DNA of 64,000 nt from Bryopsis sp. KO-2023 (GCA_030272585.1 BSYQ01000010.1:186001-250000), one strand, 5' to 3'; shown: positions 26,266 through 37,848, counted from the stretch's first letter. Notes: generated by a model not told the origin, from the sequence alone. A program made the numbers and translations.

Positions 26266-28275
26266 TTATCGATGGCCCCCCTTTCCAAACCAACTCCTCC
26301 CCCCCGACTCCGGTGGCTTATCGTCCAACTGCGTGTAGCCCCCACGATTCGCCCTACTCGAATGTCTGGCTTGAGAAATATCCATAATGATATTGTTTAG
26401 CTGGGAAGCTTCCGATGCTCTGTCCCTGTCCGTCGGCATGGACCTGGGCTCAGAAAACCCAATGCCTTTTTCCAAAGCTGATTGGTACTTCGAATCCAGA
26501 CTCCTCCTCCCCAAATTGGGTTTGACCATTCTTCTCAACTGGCTGGGGTCGATTGCGGAGCGTCGAGACAAGTCAGGGGGGACCACTAATCCGGCCAAAC
26601 ACGAATGGGACGAACTCATCCGCATCCCTCCGCCTTGAGTGACCGTCAGACCCAGAGGTAAATCCGCATCCCGATTCTCGACCTCGATCCTCAGCATGGT
26701 CTGACCTGTGGCTGCATATGTGCTAGTGACGTCCCAGTCCTCATCAAACGACAATTTCTGGGAGCGATCGAAGAAGCCAGCCACTCGGTTGAACACGTTG
26801 AACACCACCAAGACCATGTACGGGAGCAAAACGATCGGGACGTAGGTGGTGAATCGTTTCCCCAGGAAGGGGGGCTCAGCCATCGGCTTCCCAAGGTCCA
26901 GGTAAAACATGGTTTTTTGAATGTCGGGGTCTGGCTTCTTGTCGATCGGGAGGGCCAGCGCTGCCATGTAATTGAAAGCCAACGGAAACGCGAATCGACA
27001 CATGAAGAGAGAGTTGGACACCAGGGAGTACGGAGCCGTGTGTCGAGGGACCAGCAGGTAGAAGCTGAACCGGCCTAGCTTGAACAGGGTGTAGTAGACT
27101 GCGACGGCTGGGTAGGCCAAAAACATGAACGAGAGGGAAAAGATCGCCGCATCATGATGGACATCGTGGATTATGTAGGAGAACACGGACAGGTTTGGAA
27201 GGATGGGCGAGATTGCGATCTGGGCAACCAAAACCGCAACCGAAATCAGGGCCAAAAGGATCGCCAGAGCTCTCATGCACACCGGCTGCAGTCGACACTT
27301 CCACCACCACTCCAGTTTGCATATCCACGTCGCACGTTGAGTGTTGTACGGGGAAATGAAGGGGAGTCCGACTCTGTCCATGTTCTTTATGATGTCGTGG
27401 ACACCCAAGTAGGATCTAGCCATCTGCAAGTAGATTTCCCGCTCCCTTTGGTAGCCCTCGATTCCTTGGCGCAGTTGCCTCCTGAGTTTGCCCAAATCCT
27501 GCACCGTGAAATAATCCACATCCTCGTTGTCCAAGTCCATTTCCTCCGGAGTGAAGTCCCCCACTCGATCCACCATCCCGTTGATTCTGTCCAAAAAGGG
27601 TGTCAATTCATCAGTCCTCCTGAACAACCCCGAAACCACCTTAGCCAGCCCAATGGCTTTGGATAGCTCCCTGTGTGCGTTTCTGGCTCGCTCCACTTGC
27701 ACCCCAGCCCTGTGAAACATTATCAGCTCCCTCCTCTTCACATCGGCTTTCTGCCAAAGCTTTCTCGGGATGTCCACCAAACCGTAGCCCATCAAGAATA
27801 TCGACCCCACCAAACCGTACGCGTTCGACGCGGCCATCCCCCAACCAATCATCGCTTCAATTTTTATATTCTGGGAAAAATACAGTATCAGAACGCCGAC
27901 CGCTCCCAAGCCCCCGAGGATGAGGTAAAACTTCGCGTTGCTCCGAACCGAGTACAAGAACCTGTCCCACGGATGGAAATCCCCGGAGTCCGCGTAGCCT
28001 TGCAACAAAGGCAACACCGACATCATCACGACGAAAGCGTACCAATATGCGATGGACCACCACAGTTTCAGCAGCTCGCCTCCTTCCATGTCTTGCAGCG
28101 TCGCCAGCAGGTCCGCGGGGACGAGTACCAGCACCGACATGGCCGCGAACCACGCCAGCCCAACGTTGATTTTGACGAGAAGCGTAGTGTTCGCATTAGG
28201 GTAGTACCACAGCAAAAACACCACCGCGAATGCCACCAAAGGAAGCCCCACGCCACAAAGTATGAAAAGCATCAC
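26266..28275 (-). CDS. LMBR1-like membrane protein (LMBD2 type), single exon
   Basis: A 669-residue intronless gene, near the usual length for LMBD2 proteins. It begins MMLFILCGVGLPLVAF with a first membrane segment. Further hydrophobic spans lie at about 33-55, 70-90, 118-135, 145-165, 335-360, 370-400, 410-430 and 470-495. A long charged cytosolic loop at about 180-300 contains ELTPFLDRINGMVDRVGDF and a Tyr-Glu-rich helix. The C-terminal tail (about 510-669) is polar, Ser/Arg-rich and probably disordered. LMBD2-family members elsewhere are polytopic membrane proteins linked to GPCR and lipocalin-receptor-like roles; function here is inferred from family only. The compact single-exon form contrasts with its intron-rich neighbours. 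The T-rich block at 28320-28480 is its likely upstream region. Confidence 0.85.
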   Translation of the reverse strand: MMLFILCGVGLPLVAFAVVFLLWYYPNANTTLLVKINVGLAWFAAMSVLVLVPADLLATLQDMEGGELLKLWWSIAYWYAFVVMMSVLPLLQGYADSGDFHPWDRFLYSVRSNAKFYLILGGLGAVGVLILYFSQNIKIEAMIGWGMAASNAYGLVGSIFLMGYGLVDIPRKLWQKADVKRRELIMFHRAGVQVERARNAHRELSKAIGLAKVVSGLFRRTDELTPFLDRINGMVDRVGDFTPEEMDLDNEDVDYFTVQDLGKLRRQLRQGIEGYQREREIYLQMARSYLGVHDIIKNMDRVGLPFISPYNTQRATWICKLEWWWKCRLQPVCMRALAILLALISVAVLVAQIAISPILPNLSVFSYIIHDVHHDAAIFSLSFMFLAYPAVAVYYTLFKLGRFSFYLLVPRHTAPYSLVSNSLFMCRFAFPLAFNYMAALALPIDKKPDPDIQKTMFYLDLGKPMAEPPFLGKRFTTYVPIVLLPYMVLVVFNVFNRVAGFFDRSQKLSFDEDWDVTSTYAATGQTMLRIEVENRDADLPLGLTVTQGGGMRMSSSHSCLAGLVVPPDLSRRSAIDPSQLRRMVKPNLGRRSLDSKYQSALEKGIGFSEPRSMPTDRDRASEASQLNNIIMDISQARHSSRANRGGYTQLDDKPPESGGRSWFGKGGHR

Positions 28276-28770
28276 TGGAGATTCGCCACGACAGGTCCAC
28301 TAAGGACCCAACGCATTCTGCACTCGAACGACGAGTTCTTTTTTAAATTCCTTTTCTGCTTCTTTGTTTTCTTTTTTTTTTTTTTTTACGTGGGGTCGCT
28401 CTCCTGGATGTCTCCTGACGCCTTTCTGATTCTTTTTTTCTTTTTTCTTCAACGTTGGTTTCTTTTTGCCTCTCTGTCGGTTTTCTTTCGCTTCTTCACG
28501 CTTATCTCGAAAACGATCCACGTAGCGAGCGCCAAGCCGCGAAAGTCGCTGCGCTGTCGCGTCTTGTCCTGTTTCTTCTTTTTTGGGTGGTGCGTTGGCA
28601 CGAATAAAAACTCGAAACCACGCAGCAGGCGAAGCGCTTCGCTTTCCCTTCACTGCCACTTCAAAATTCCATAAAATTCGGATGGACCATTAAACACAAT
28701 TAGGGTGCGGTCAATGATCCCGGGTTCACCAAATCCCCCCGATAGCCCGTCCGGAGGCTACGTTCCGTCT

Positions 28771-29218
28771 GAGTTACCGGACTGTCCTCGATGGAGGTCA
28801 TGGGGTCCCACGAGTGACCTTGAACCCCCCCTACATGGCGCCATATGGCGCCCATCGTCCATGTACAACATAGACGCAAAGCTGACTCCTGCCTCATTTT
28901 CCTGGCGAATCGAAAGGAAGCGCGCGTGCGTCCCGGCAAAATTTCGTGCGCTTCGTTTCCGTTCTATCGCCCGCGAGACCTCCAGAGCAGCCCAGTGACT
29001 CGTCGACAGGTGACCTTGACGATAAAGAAATACAGTGGGTTCGAATCCCACGTATTTGGCGAGGCGCCTCGCGCTCTTTTCGTTTTCTTTTCGTTTTCCC
29101 TGCCTGGCGGTCTCTCTATTTCCTTGCTGCATACATGGTTTTGTAGGAGGAGACATTTATCTGTTTTAGTTCCTTGCCTGGTTCCTGCTACTTTCTTTCG
29201 AGGACAGTCCGGTAACTC
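28771..29218. mobile_element. Short inverted-repeat element with a tRNA-like T-arm
   Basis: A 21-base inverted repeat, GAGTTACCGGACTGTCCTCGA at 28771-28791 and its complement at 29198-29218, brackets 448 bases. Inside, at about 29034-29051, is a perfect tRNA T-arm-like GTGGG-TTCGAAT-CCCAC, preceded by tRNA-like sequence from about 28985 and followed by a GGCGAGGCGCCTCGC hairpin. I find no clear target duplication, so the superfamily is open. The layout again couples terminal repeats to a tRNA-like core. Confidence 0.5.
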
Positions 29219-29546
29219 GAGGTCTCGCTTCTTCAGTGCCATTCTCCCACCCCCCCCCCAAAAAAAAAAAAAAGATTTTCTGCCCCACAAAGTCACCGAA
29301 GATCTATATGAAGCGTGGGGCGTTCCAAGACCTGGAGCGCCCGTCGTTTATTTTCTCTTTTTTTAAAAAAACCGACACGGAGGGAGACCCCAGTGCGCGG
29401 CGGTCAGTCGCACTCTAGGACATATGCACAAATTCCACAGAAACCGGTCCTGGCTCTGAAGGAATTCATCGCCTGCGGGGAAACGATCTGCAGGAAGGAC
29501 TGCAAAGAAAGACAGGTGCTTCGTGGGGGGGGGGGAGGAGAAATAG

Positions 29547-32294
29547 ATGTCGACGGAGGAATTCCGAACACTTGTCGATAGTCTGTCTACGGAAGGGGCG
29601 ACTTCCGTGAGGTTCTGCAACGCAACCGCAGTCAGACTGGGACCCGTCGCGCGAAGTCGATATCCATCTGCGAGACGTTTTGATCGTTCTGCGACGTTTT
29701 TTGATGTCGCATGACGTCTTCAGGCTCCAGAGGTTTATGGTGGAGCTCTTTTTCTTTCGCCGACACTCGTATTTTCGTTTTTTTGAGAAAGAATTTGCCG
29801 ATCGGATGCGAGGAGACCCTCTTGTTCAGGATTTTGCTCACTTTTTCAGGTGGTCTTAATGGGTTTTTTCAATTGCAAAGGTGGATTTCAGTTTAGAGAA
29901 GCAAGCCAATGTGAGTACTCACTAAGGTTTTTGTTAATTAGGAGTTGTTAGTTTTTGTCTGGACCTGAAGTATGGTGGCTCCATTTTTTTTTGTTGCAAG
30001 GTTGAGTATGATCGGACGAAAGCTAACGTAACCCTGTATGGAGGAGGGTCTTTGGTGCTGGGCAAGGATTCAGCCGACGAAGAATTGTTCGTTTATGAGA
30101 GCAGGTTCGAAAAATCGCAGCTCAAATCTTTGCAATTTTTGCCAGTGTGTTTCAGCATGATTGTCGGGATTTTCTGCGAATTTCTCTTTCAATTGGCTTT
30201 TAAAAGTTTTTTTCAATTGGATGGAGCATGTGCTGTTTCGTCGATTAGGAATCCATGCATTGGCGGGTCTGCTTTACGATTCTGCAATCTGTGTTGAAAT
30301 TTGTTTTGTTTTGTTTTGGATTTGGAATGTGTGTTTTGTTTTGTATTTTCCCCAATAAAGTGTAATTTGGAGTGCTGGAGGGCTGCTGAAATTCACGTTC
30401 GATTCGACGGTTCACAAGGTAAAAAAACAAACATATTCCGCAGAAGACCTGAGAATTTAACTGCCAAGCCGAAAAAATTCCACTCGGCAAAGAAAAGCCC
30501 CTCTGCAACAAATGCTCAGCAGTGCTTGATTCACTCTCTTTGTACAGCATGCAAATTTTTGCATTTATACATGTTGCTTGAAAATCTGCCGAACCTGATG
30601 GGCCCACGCACATTTCCATCCATGTGTTCATCCTGATGCACTCTCGAAAGATGAAATGTGTTTAATTAAGTAGTTAATTTTTTTCTCGTTGTTTTTAGGC
30701 CTGTTGGTGCCGATTTGATTGTGAAGAGGATGAGCGGGTTCTGTGTGTTTTGGAGCAAAATGTGGTGTCAGTGTACAGACTGTCTGGGGAGCTAGTCACT
30801 TCGCCGTTTTCAAAGATTTTTCAACATGTGGCCGCTGCCGTCAGGACTCATATTGGAGGTCAGTTTTTTTTCTTCTTTTTTTTCTTCTTTATTAATTTAT
30901 TCAGTCGGATATTTCACTGTTTTTTTCCCCCTTGCGTTTCTTTCTACCATTGTCTTATCAAAGATAGATACATCATATATTATTTGAATTAAAAAAAAAA
31001 ATGTATGTTAAAAAACATGCACCAAATATGACATATGTATATAACAGTGCATTATTTCTTACCTCCATGACAAGCATCGTCTTGATTGAAAAAGGGGCAA
31101 CATTTTTTTTGGTTTTGATGAAGGAAATACGTTGCTTTTTTTTATTGGATAAAAAAAAAGGTGACATTTTTATTTTTTTTTGAATGATCAGGGGAGAGGA
31201 TCGACGTTCGGATTCATGGCGAGTCCGATAGATAATTTGTACCCTGTGCTGACGGCCGATCTTGATGGATTCTTTCCTCTGGAAGGGGAAAAAATAATTT
31301 GGTCCAGCAAGGAGGCCCCTTACATCGTCACACACCACGATCAGGTATTTTTATTTCACTCGAATTCAGATTTGTCGAAACTTGCTGACAAATTATGATT
31401 TTCTTAATATATAATGAAACAGTTTAAAAAAATTTAAATGAAGTTTAATCTGAACTTGTTTATTTTTACAAGATTTTTATTGCATGATGTGATTTTTTTT
31501 AAATGTGAATTTTTGTCTGTTAAATTTTCTCGTGAGTCTTTCAGAGAATTCCCCAAAATCGACTCTTTGCATATGATATGCATCTTTTTTTTTTGGATTT
31601 GTTTTCTCAAATTGGCGTCAATTTTTTATTTTTTTTTTTGCAGGTATGTCATCAGGTGGCAGTCTGGAAGTGCGAAAATATAAGGACAAATCAAATTCCT
31701 GTGGGCTACTTGGAAATGACTCCGGGGGGCTACCTTTCGACCCCAAGGCGACTCCCAGTTGTATTTCAGAAAAAAACATGGCTACTGCCACGAGGTACAT
31801 GCCAATATCAATGACCAGAAAATTTATTATTCTTTTTTTCTTTTATTTAATTTATTTATTTTTTTTCTTAGAAATATGAAAAGAAAACAAAAATTTCACG
31901 GTTTTTGGAGGGTTTAATTTGAGTTTTTAATTCTTTCATCATTTTTTTTTTTGTAAATGTATTTTTTTTTGAATTTTACCATGCTGATGCCAAAAAAACA
32001 AAAAGGAGAGATTTTAGAAAGAAATTCTCTTCTTTGATTTGACAAATATAATGCACCCAGCTGAAAGCCCGTGTAGCCCCTCCACCAAATGCAAATGAGT
32101 TTGAAGGCTTTTTTTCCTTCTCTTTTTTTTGGCCAGATCGAAGGCTAGGTTATCAAATGGGGCGCTTTCTCCGGCAGTTTTTTCCCATTCTGATGCCAGC
32201 CTGGGCCCATGTCCTAGAAAATCATCGAAAGGAATTCCTTTGCCCAGGACGTTACCGATTTTCCAAGGCATCAAGGAAGACCAGCTGCTTGATG
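29547..32294 (+). CDS. Anaphase-promoting complex subunit 1, 5' part only
   Basis: APC1 is the large scaffold subunit of the APC/C ubiquitin ligase in the nucleus. Likely exons: a first exon from ATG 29547 (end uncertain), about 29880-29910, about 30011-30110, 30361-30418, 30699-30858, about 31199-31344, 31644-31794 and 32137-32294. Signature stretches are EELFVYES, then VIWSAGGLLKFTFDSTVHK running on to ACWCRFD, VLCVLEQNVVSVYRLSGE, and STFGFMASPIDNLYPVL followed by an IIWSSKEAPYIVTHHD strand and HQVAVWKC. These follow the order of the APC1 N-terminal propeller (WS..G then LWC.F then VY..SGE then F.....P..). A Ser/Pro-rich exon (ARLSNGALSPAVFSH) fits the propeller's phosphorylated loop. Full APC1 is well over 1,000 residues, so most of it, including the proteasome/cyclosome repeats, is absent. 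The reading stops just before an unrelated gene fragment. Confidence 0.6.
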
Positions 32295-32399
32295 GTGCGT
32301 TTCCCCAATCTGAAAAAAAACCCATACTAAAAAAAGGAAAAAAAAAAGCTATCCGTAGCTATGTGGGTCGGTGAATTTTTGATTTGCTGCAAACCTAAG

Positions 32400-33768
32400 G
32401 GCCACGACAAACAAAGTGGATGCAATTTATGGAGCGGAATATGCTGTCCATGCGGTGCCCGTTCAACACAGCAGGCAATTTGTACGCAGCATCAAACACC
32501 TCCCCCCCCAAAACGTCCCCGTTATTTCGGTGAGCAAGGGGCTGGAGAGCGATTCTTGCCAAATGATGTCCGAACTCATCCGCAGCGCCCTCGAACGGAG
32601 GCAACCCAGCGTTTTCATGTCTGGGCCATCCTTCGCTCGGGAAATCATGGAGAGGCGACCCACGTTGTTCGTGGCAGCATCCCGAGACAGGAAGCTAGCC
32701 CGAAGAATACAGCAACTGTTTGCTAGTCAGTACGTCCGGGTGAATACGAGTGCCGATGTGGTGGGGGTGGAGGTGTGCGGAGCCACCAAGAATGTGTTGG
32801 CAATAGCTGCTGGGATTGTGGAAGGCTTAGATTTGGGGCATAATGCTATGGCTGGGTTGATTGCCCAGGGCTGCAGCGAGATTCGATGGTTGTCGAAGAA
32901 GATGGGTGCGAGGCCAGAAACGGTGGCGGGGTTGTCAGGATTGGGGGACATAATGCTGACGTGTTGTGGCGACTTGTCGAGAAATCGAACTGTTGGGCTC
33001 AGATTGGGGAAAGGGGAGAGTTTGACAGAAATCCTGGAGACGAACACACAGGTGGGGGGGCTGGGAAGATTGTGGAGGGGTTGGGGAGGGGTTATGTCTA
33101 CACCCTCAATCGTATTTAGTGTGGGTCTTTTAATAGTGTTACCTCAGTAATAGTGCAGGCCACACTAATTCATGGAAAACCGAAACGTTAACTAGAAGTG
33201 TAGATTTCGGAAATAGTGTGGCCCACACTATTTTCTGTTTTCTAAAATTTCTGCCGTACACGGAAATAGTGCAGGCTACACTAAATACGATGAAGGGTGT
33301 ACTGGAATGCGATTCTACAGCCGGGAACAAGAGATGGCAGCATTTTCAAGAAACAACCGAAAGCGATTTATGCAAAACATCTAATCAAGGTTACACTTTT
33401 AAAGGGTTTTCACAGCCACGTATTTTTTCTGACAATGCCCACCCTTCCCTTCAATCTGGAAATTTCTGTTACCGAGTTTGCCTCTCCTGGTCCCCTTCTG
33501 ATTTTTGATTTCTTTTATTATTATTTTTTTTTTGGGGGGGGGGGTGGGAGGATGAATGCTAGAGCAAAAAAATTAAAATGAAGCTCCATGAAATGATTTT
33601 TTTTTTGCAGGTTGCAGAGGGTGTCGCCACTGCTGGTGCTGTGATTGGTTTGGCAAGGAAATATAAGGTTCAATTACCCGTTCTGTTGCCCAAGTGCTGG
33701 ATGAAAATCTGACGCCCAGCGTGGCTGTGGAAGAAATCATGAATTTACCACAGATTGAGGAGCATTGA
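32400..33768 (+). pseudogene. GpsA-type glycerol-3-phosphate dehydrogenase, N-terminus missing and frameshifted
   Basis: The family reduces dihydroxyacetone phosphate to sn-glycerol-3-phosphate for lipid synthesis. Exon 32400-33051 starts within the Rossmann domain (ATTNKVDAIYGAEYAVHAVP) and carries SKGLE, the GPSFAREI block, DVVGVEVCGATKNVLAIAAG (substrate-binding Lys) and GLSGLGDIMLTCCGDLSRN. These are of the bacterial/plastid GpsA type rather than the cytosolic GPD1 type. Exon 33611-33768 supplies VAEGVATAGAVIGLA. Near 33682 the frame slips: the expected C-terminus (VAQVLDENLTPS to IMNLPQIEEH and stop at 33766) is one base out of phase, consistent with a 1-base deletion. The first about 70 residues, with the GxGxxG NAD loop, are not found upstream; instead the APC1 fragment lies there. 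It is either a decayed gene or a join plus sequencing error. Confidence 0.75.
33099..33301. mobile_element. TA-flanked MITE inside the GpsA-like gene's intron
   Basis: The element spans 33101-33299, flanked by TA at 33099-33100 and 33300-33301, as for Tc1/mariner-type insertions. Terminal inverted repeats are about 25 bases (left CACCCTCAATCGTATTTAGT, right complement CACCCTTCATCGTATTTAGT). Inside are repeated near-palindromes of the form AATAGTGYNGGCYACACTA. It has no coding capacity. It lies in intron 33052-33610, so it would be spliced out. Confidence 0.6.
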
Positions 33769-36031
33769 GAATTCATAGTCGATTGTGGTGAGTTGCACCT
33801 CATCGCAAAAAAAAAAGAAGGGGAGGGGGGAGGTTTGATCTTTTCCTTTAAATGAAGAATGAAAGATTGGAATATTTTATCTGAAAATGGCCGAAGATGA
33901 AAGTAAGAAAATTTTTGATAAATATAAAGTAAACAGGATGATAAGAAAATAAGATAATAATGAAGCAAAGCAAAATAAATAGGTAAAGAGACTGATATTT
34001 TTTGTGCCCAAACAAACATTTTTTTTAATGTTTCCTTTCAGCCAAAAAGAAAGGGGTGGGAAAAGACTTTGAAAAATCTTGACAAATAGTCCTTTTTTTA
34101 ATAAATATTCTGATCAGCAAGACTCCGAAAAAATGAAAAAAAATAAAGTGAACGTGTGGAGGAGGGAGGAAACCTGAAACTGCGTCTGTTGTTTGGAAAC
34201 AATAATAGGACAACCACCCCCTCAACAATTCTTGGTGTGTTTTTTTACCAGATTTTTTAGCACCCTCCCTTGCTGCTGCACATAGCTTGCTGCGCTCACC
34301 ACCTGAGGCTTCATTTGGATTGGGAAAAAGTTGGGAAGGGGAAGGAGTAATGATGAGAGTTTTTTTAGTCGTCTCATTGGGCTGTTTGTGTAGAGAGGGT
34401 CAAGGATTTGGACCCCGGCCAACTATTCTACGAGTAGTAATGCTTATTGATCCAGCGGATCATTTCTACTTTGATCAACTGATGGTTGGATTGATTGTGT
34501 TGGACTATAACGGACTATAACGAGATCAAATCAATCATATTGCCTGACTGCAAAAATATCCCCTACTTTCTCCTAGCAGCCCTCATCAATGCAAATTCTA
34601 ACCAGCTTTCTCAATTGTCATTAGGTAATTAATTAATTGGGAGTTCCACTGAGACCCTTGAATCCTACACAATGTAATTGGATGCAATTCTCAATTTTTG
34701 AAGGATTTTGGGAGGAGCCCGCCTACAACAAATACATTGTGCTTAAAATAGAGTGGACAAGGTCGAAGGTAGATGTGGGGTTCAGTACCCAGTGGCACAT
34801 GACTTTTCCACTGTACCCCCCCAAAAAAAAGAAATAAAAAATTTGTATTTTATGCAGGTTGGTTACAAAATCAATAGGATGTTTGTGGCTTCTTTTTGCT
34901 TGATTTGTAGTTCTGTGGTTAAGTCGGCTGATAATCTGAACTGTGCTTTTAGATAAACTTTAGCTCATGGGGGGAACTCAAAAGCTAAAGAATGTGTACC
35001 CCGTGACCCAATATTTTGAATATTTTGGATTTATGTTTGCTTTGCAAGAAGTGTTCTGGTAGATGTCAACATGTTTCTCATTATCTGTGATTAACATTTT
35101 GCGTGCCTGCTGTAAGCAATTTCCTAGCCTTGCTTTTGCAACAACACGTTTCCTTTCGATCGATTGATCGACAGGGGCAGTTTTCACAATAACTACTTGG
35201 GTAACTGAAAAAAGCTGGATTTGTTTCTTTTCTTGTTGGATCAGTGAAGAACTGTGCAAAGTCAAATACAAAATCATCATCCACATAAATGTGTTGGGGG
35301 TTTGTGGCTTTGAAAGGGGCCAGGTTTTTCGGAAAGAAACCCAAAAAAGACCTTCCTGTAACACTACCATGCAATCAATGCCATTTTTTGCGAACATCAG
35401 AAAAAGATGCCTATCAGTGTTTCAACAATTTCTATTCTGAGTGAGCGAGGAAGGAACCAGTGACAAGCACAAATGCAAAAAATCTTGTTACCAATGTCCG
35501 AACAGCCGCACGACCAAGAATGAATGCACTCTCAAAAAAGGAAAATAGAAAAAAAAAATCCCCAATCTACTACCTCGCACCGTTCTCCTCGCCTCGGTTC
35601 ATTTCCCCCAAACCGTTGCCTAAAAAAAACCCAAACCGCCAGCAGAGGTCATGCTCTTTATAAAAAGAAATCATAATGATATTTGCCCACCGACAAGAAC
35701 AAGCCCATCTAACGTATCTAATGAAAGAGTTCAATAAAAAGGCTCCTGAAAACAAACTCAAGCTGACGGAGAAAATACATAACGGGCATGATCCATTGAA
35801 AAATTCTGGGGGAATTTCAGCCAAAAAAAAACACTCCCCCCTGATTTCCTGCTCTCGTTTTTTTTTCCCCTTTTTTCTTTTGAGGGGAAAAACAATGGCC
35901 AAATTCCCTCAGGGATAAACAAATGGGAATGTTGAAACTACCACCACATGAACACAGGTAAATCTTGACAAAATAGTGTTTCGAACAAACCAAAACCCGT
36001 ACCAGCAGTCCATCCAATACAAGTTTTCCCT
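33769..36031. other. Spacer with no recognised gene
   Basis: AT-rich sequence with short open frames. A - strand frame at about 34978-35397 and its overlapping alternative (IYVDDDFVFDFAQFFTDP) look mildly protein-like but match nothing I know and have no clear exon chain. The rest shows A/T homopolymers only. Confidence 0.35.
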
Positions 36032-36856
36032 CTACCAACTCCTATCATGACCAGCCAGCTCAGCGTCCAAGGCTTTCCGCTTCTTGCTGTCCAGCAAAGC
36101 AACTTTTGCGGCACTGATTGCCTTAAACATCCAGCTTCCCTCCTCCTTCACCCTGTGGCAAATCTCTTCGTACCCATGATACTCCACCCCACTTGTGACG
36201 ACTGGGCGGAGTAACCCGTCGCACTAGAGGAGAAATAGAATGATTACAATGAGCGATAGCTCGCTTATATACAAGCGCCTGTCCAGTCAACTGGTACCAG
36301 GTCGCACAGATGTGACCCGTGTCTCACATGGTTCACATCATCACTGTAGCAAGCCTAAACCCATCATAGAAACCTCGTGAAGCGACCTGTGTCACTCACG
36401 AGTCACGTCACTACTGGTTTTCTGATATTTGCTTATTCTCCTTTGAAAAAAAGATGCATGCTGCCCTACGCGTTTTCTCCCTTCTTGGAGCACACCTACA
36501 GCCGCCTCCAGCTGTCCAGTGCTCGACAGAATGTTGGTCAAATGAAAAAGTGGAATGAAGTCCCCTGAAAATAAGCACAAAAGCAACAACGCACCAATTT
36601 AGATCCTGCACGGTCATGATGTTGAAAAACCATATTGTCCACTGCACTGATTCACAACTCCCAACCATTATTTCTGCAGTATACTATTTGTTTTTTCCAT
36701 GATTAATACATGATTTGAAGAATGTATTGAAGAAGACATCACTGAACAGAAAACCTCTCAAACTTGTACCTGGCGTAAGGGCCTTGGCTCGGCAGCAATC
36801 ACCGGTCGCCTCAGCAAACTTCTTCAGCCCCATATATGCCCTAGCTCTGCTGGTAT

Positions 36857-37322
36857 CAGAGATAGGACTTGGGCCAAAATTCTGGTCCGGCTACGGTCCG
36901 GTCCGGTTACGGTCGAGTTACGGTTCCGTATTACGGCCGTAACTCCGTACCGTAACCGGAGTAATATGTTGTTTTTACGGTACGGAACAGGTACGGTATA
37001 GCTACGGTAGCCCCTAAATCATCGTGAAGTAGTGTGGTTCAGTGCTAAAGCGTTAGACTGTAGTCTGTAAGGTCGTGGGTTCGAATCCCCCTGGGTTCCT
37101 TTGGGTTCTCAGGACCCTGCGGGGGTTACTATTTACGGTTTACGGTTGGTACGGTGGTTACGGTCGGTACGGTCCGGTACCGGAGCAGTACGGAGTGGTA
37201 CGGTGGTCCGGTTCCGAGCACGAAAACCACTCCGGTCCGGACCGTAACTACCGTAACCGTAAGTGACCGGAGTGGGGTTACGGTACGGTTTACGGTACCG
37301 TAACCGGAAAGTCCTATCTCTG
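36857..37322. mobile_element. E1: non-autonomous hAT-type element with TACGGT repeats and a tRNA-like module
   Basis: 466 bases with terminal inverted repeats CAGAGATAGGACTT/AAGTCCTATCTCTG and 8-bp target copies GCTGGTAT at 36849-36856 and 37323-37330, which is diagnostic of hAT. The subterminal zones are dense repeats of (T)ACGGT, GGTCCGG and their complements. The core on + (about 37027-37130) is tRNA-like: D-arm-like GGTTCAGTGCTAAAGC, a Tyr-like anticodon arm (GACTGTAGTC), B box GGGTTCGAATCCCC, then a tail GGACCCTGCGGGGGTTACT. It has no coding capacity. Confidence 0.85.
37027..37130 (+). repeat. tRNA-like module with hairpin tail in E1
   Basis: It contains Pol III A-box- and B-box-like sequences at tRNA spacing and a GTA-like anticodon loop. 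The acceptor stem does not pair, so a working tRNA is unlikely. The tail after the T-arm (37093-37130) is nearly the same as the one in E3, although the two elements have different terminal repeats. Confidence 0.55.
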
Positions 37323-37770
37323 GCTGGTATCATACTATGGATCTGATCGATCTTCCAAAACTAAGGTAATATTAGGTCACAGCAGTAATCCGACATCATA
37401 ACTGCGTCCTAGAACCGATTTTAGCAATGATCGGTTTTTTTTTTTTTTTTTTTCATTTTTGGCTGATCGGTGATCGTGATCGTGATCGGCCGATCAAATG
37501 TTGATCGTGCTCTTGATCGTCCGATCACATGTTGATCGTGATCGTGATCGGTTCGCCGATCACCGATCTGATCGGTTGTTCCGATCACGATCCCGATCAC
37601 GATCAAGCGCCGCGACCTGTCGGCACTTCATCGGCTGACCTTGATCGGTGTGATCGTGATCGGACGATCGTGATCGGACCTGCATCCGATCATGATCGGT
37701 ATTGATCATTTGATCGATGAATTGATCGGTCTCGCGAAAATGCCGACAAGTCACCACCCGCAGGTGTTTC

Positions 37771-37848
37771 TGAGGTGGAAGGATTCGAACCGAGTACCTA
37801 ACGGATTAGAAGCATACTCACTAACGCTTGGACCACTCGGAGCCACGG
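37771..37848 (-). repeat. tRNA-like sequence, left arm of the E2 palindrome
   Basis: Read on -, it has GGCTCCGAGTGGTCCAAGCG (D-arm/A box) and CGGTTCGAATCC (B box). The anticodon loop reads like CTTCTAA. The acceptor ends do not pair. It differs from the right-arm copy mainly in the anticodon arm. Confidence 0.5.

Noticed and set aside
27673-28674. 333-residue + strand open frame
   Set aside because: Lies antisense to the LMBD2-like gene; composition follows the opposite strand and no motif is seen.
37027-37105. Functional tRNA-Tyr gene in E1
   Set aside because: Anticodon and T-arm look right, but the acceptor stem does not pair and it sits in a transposon core.
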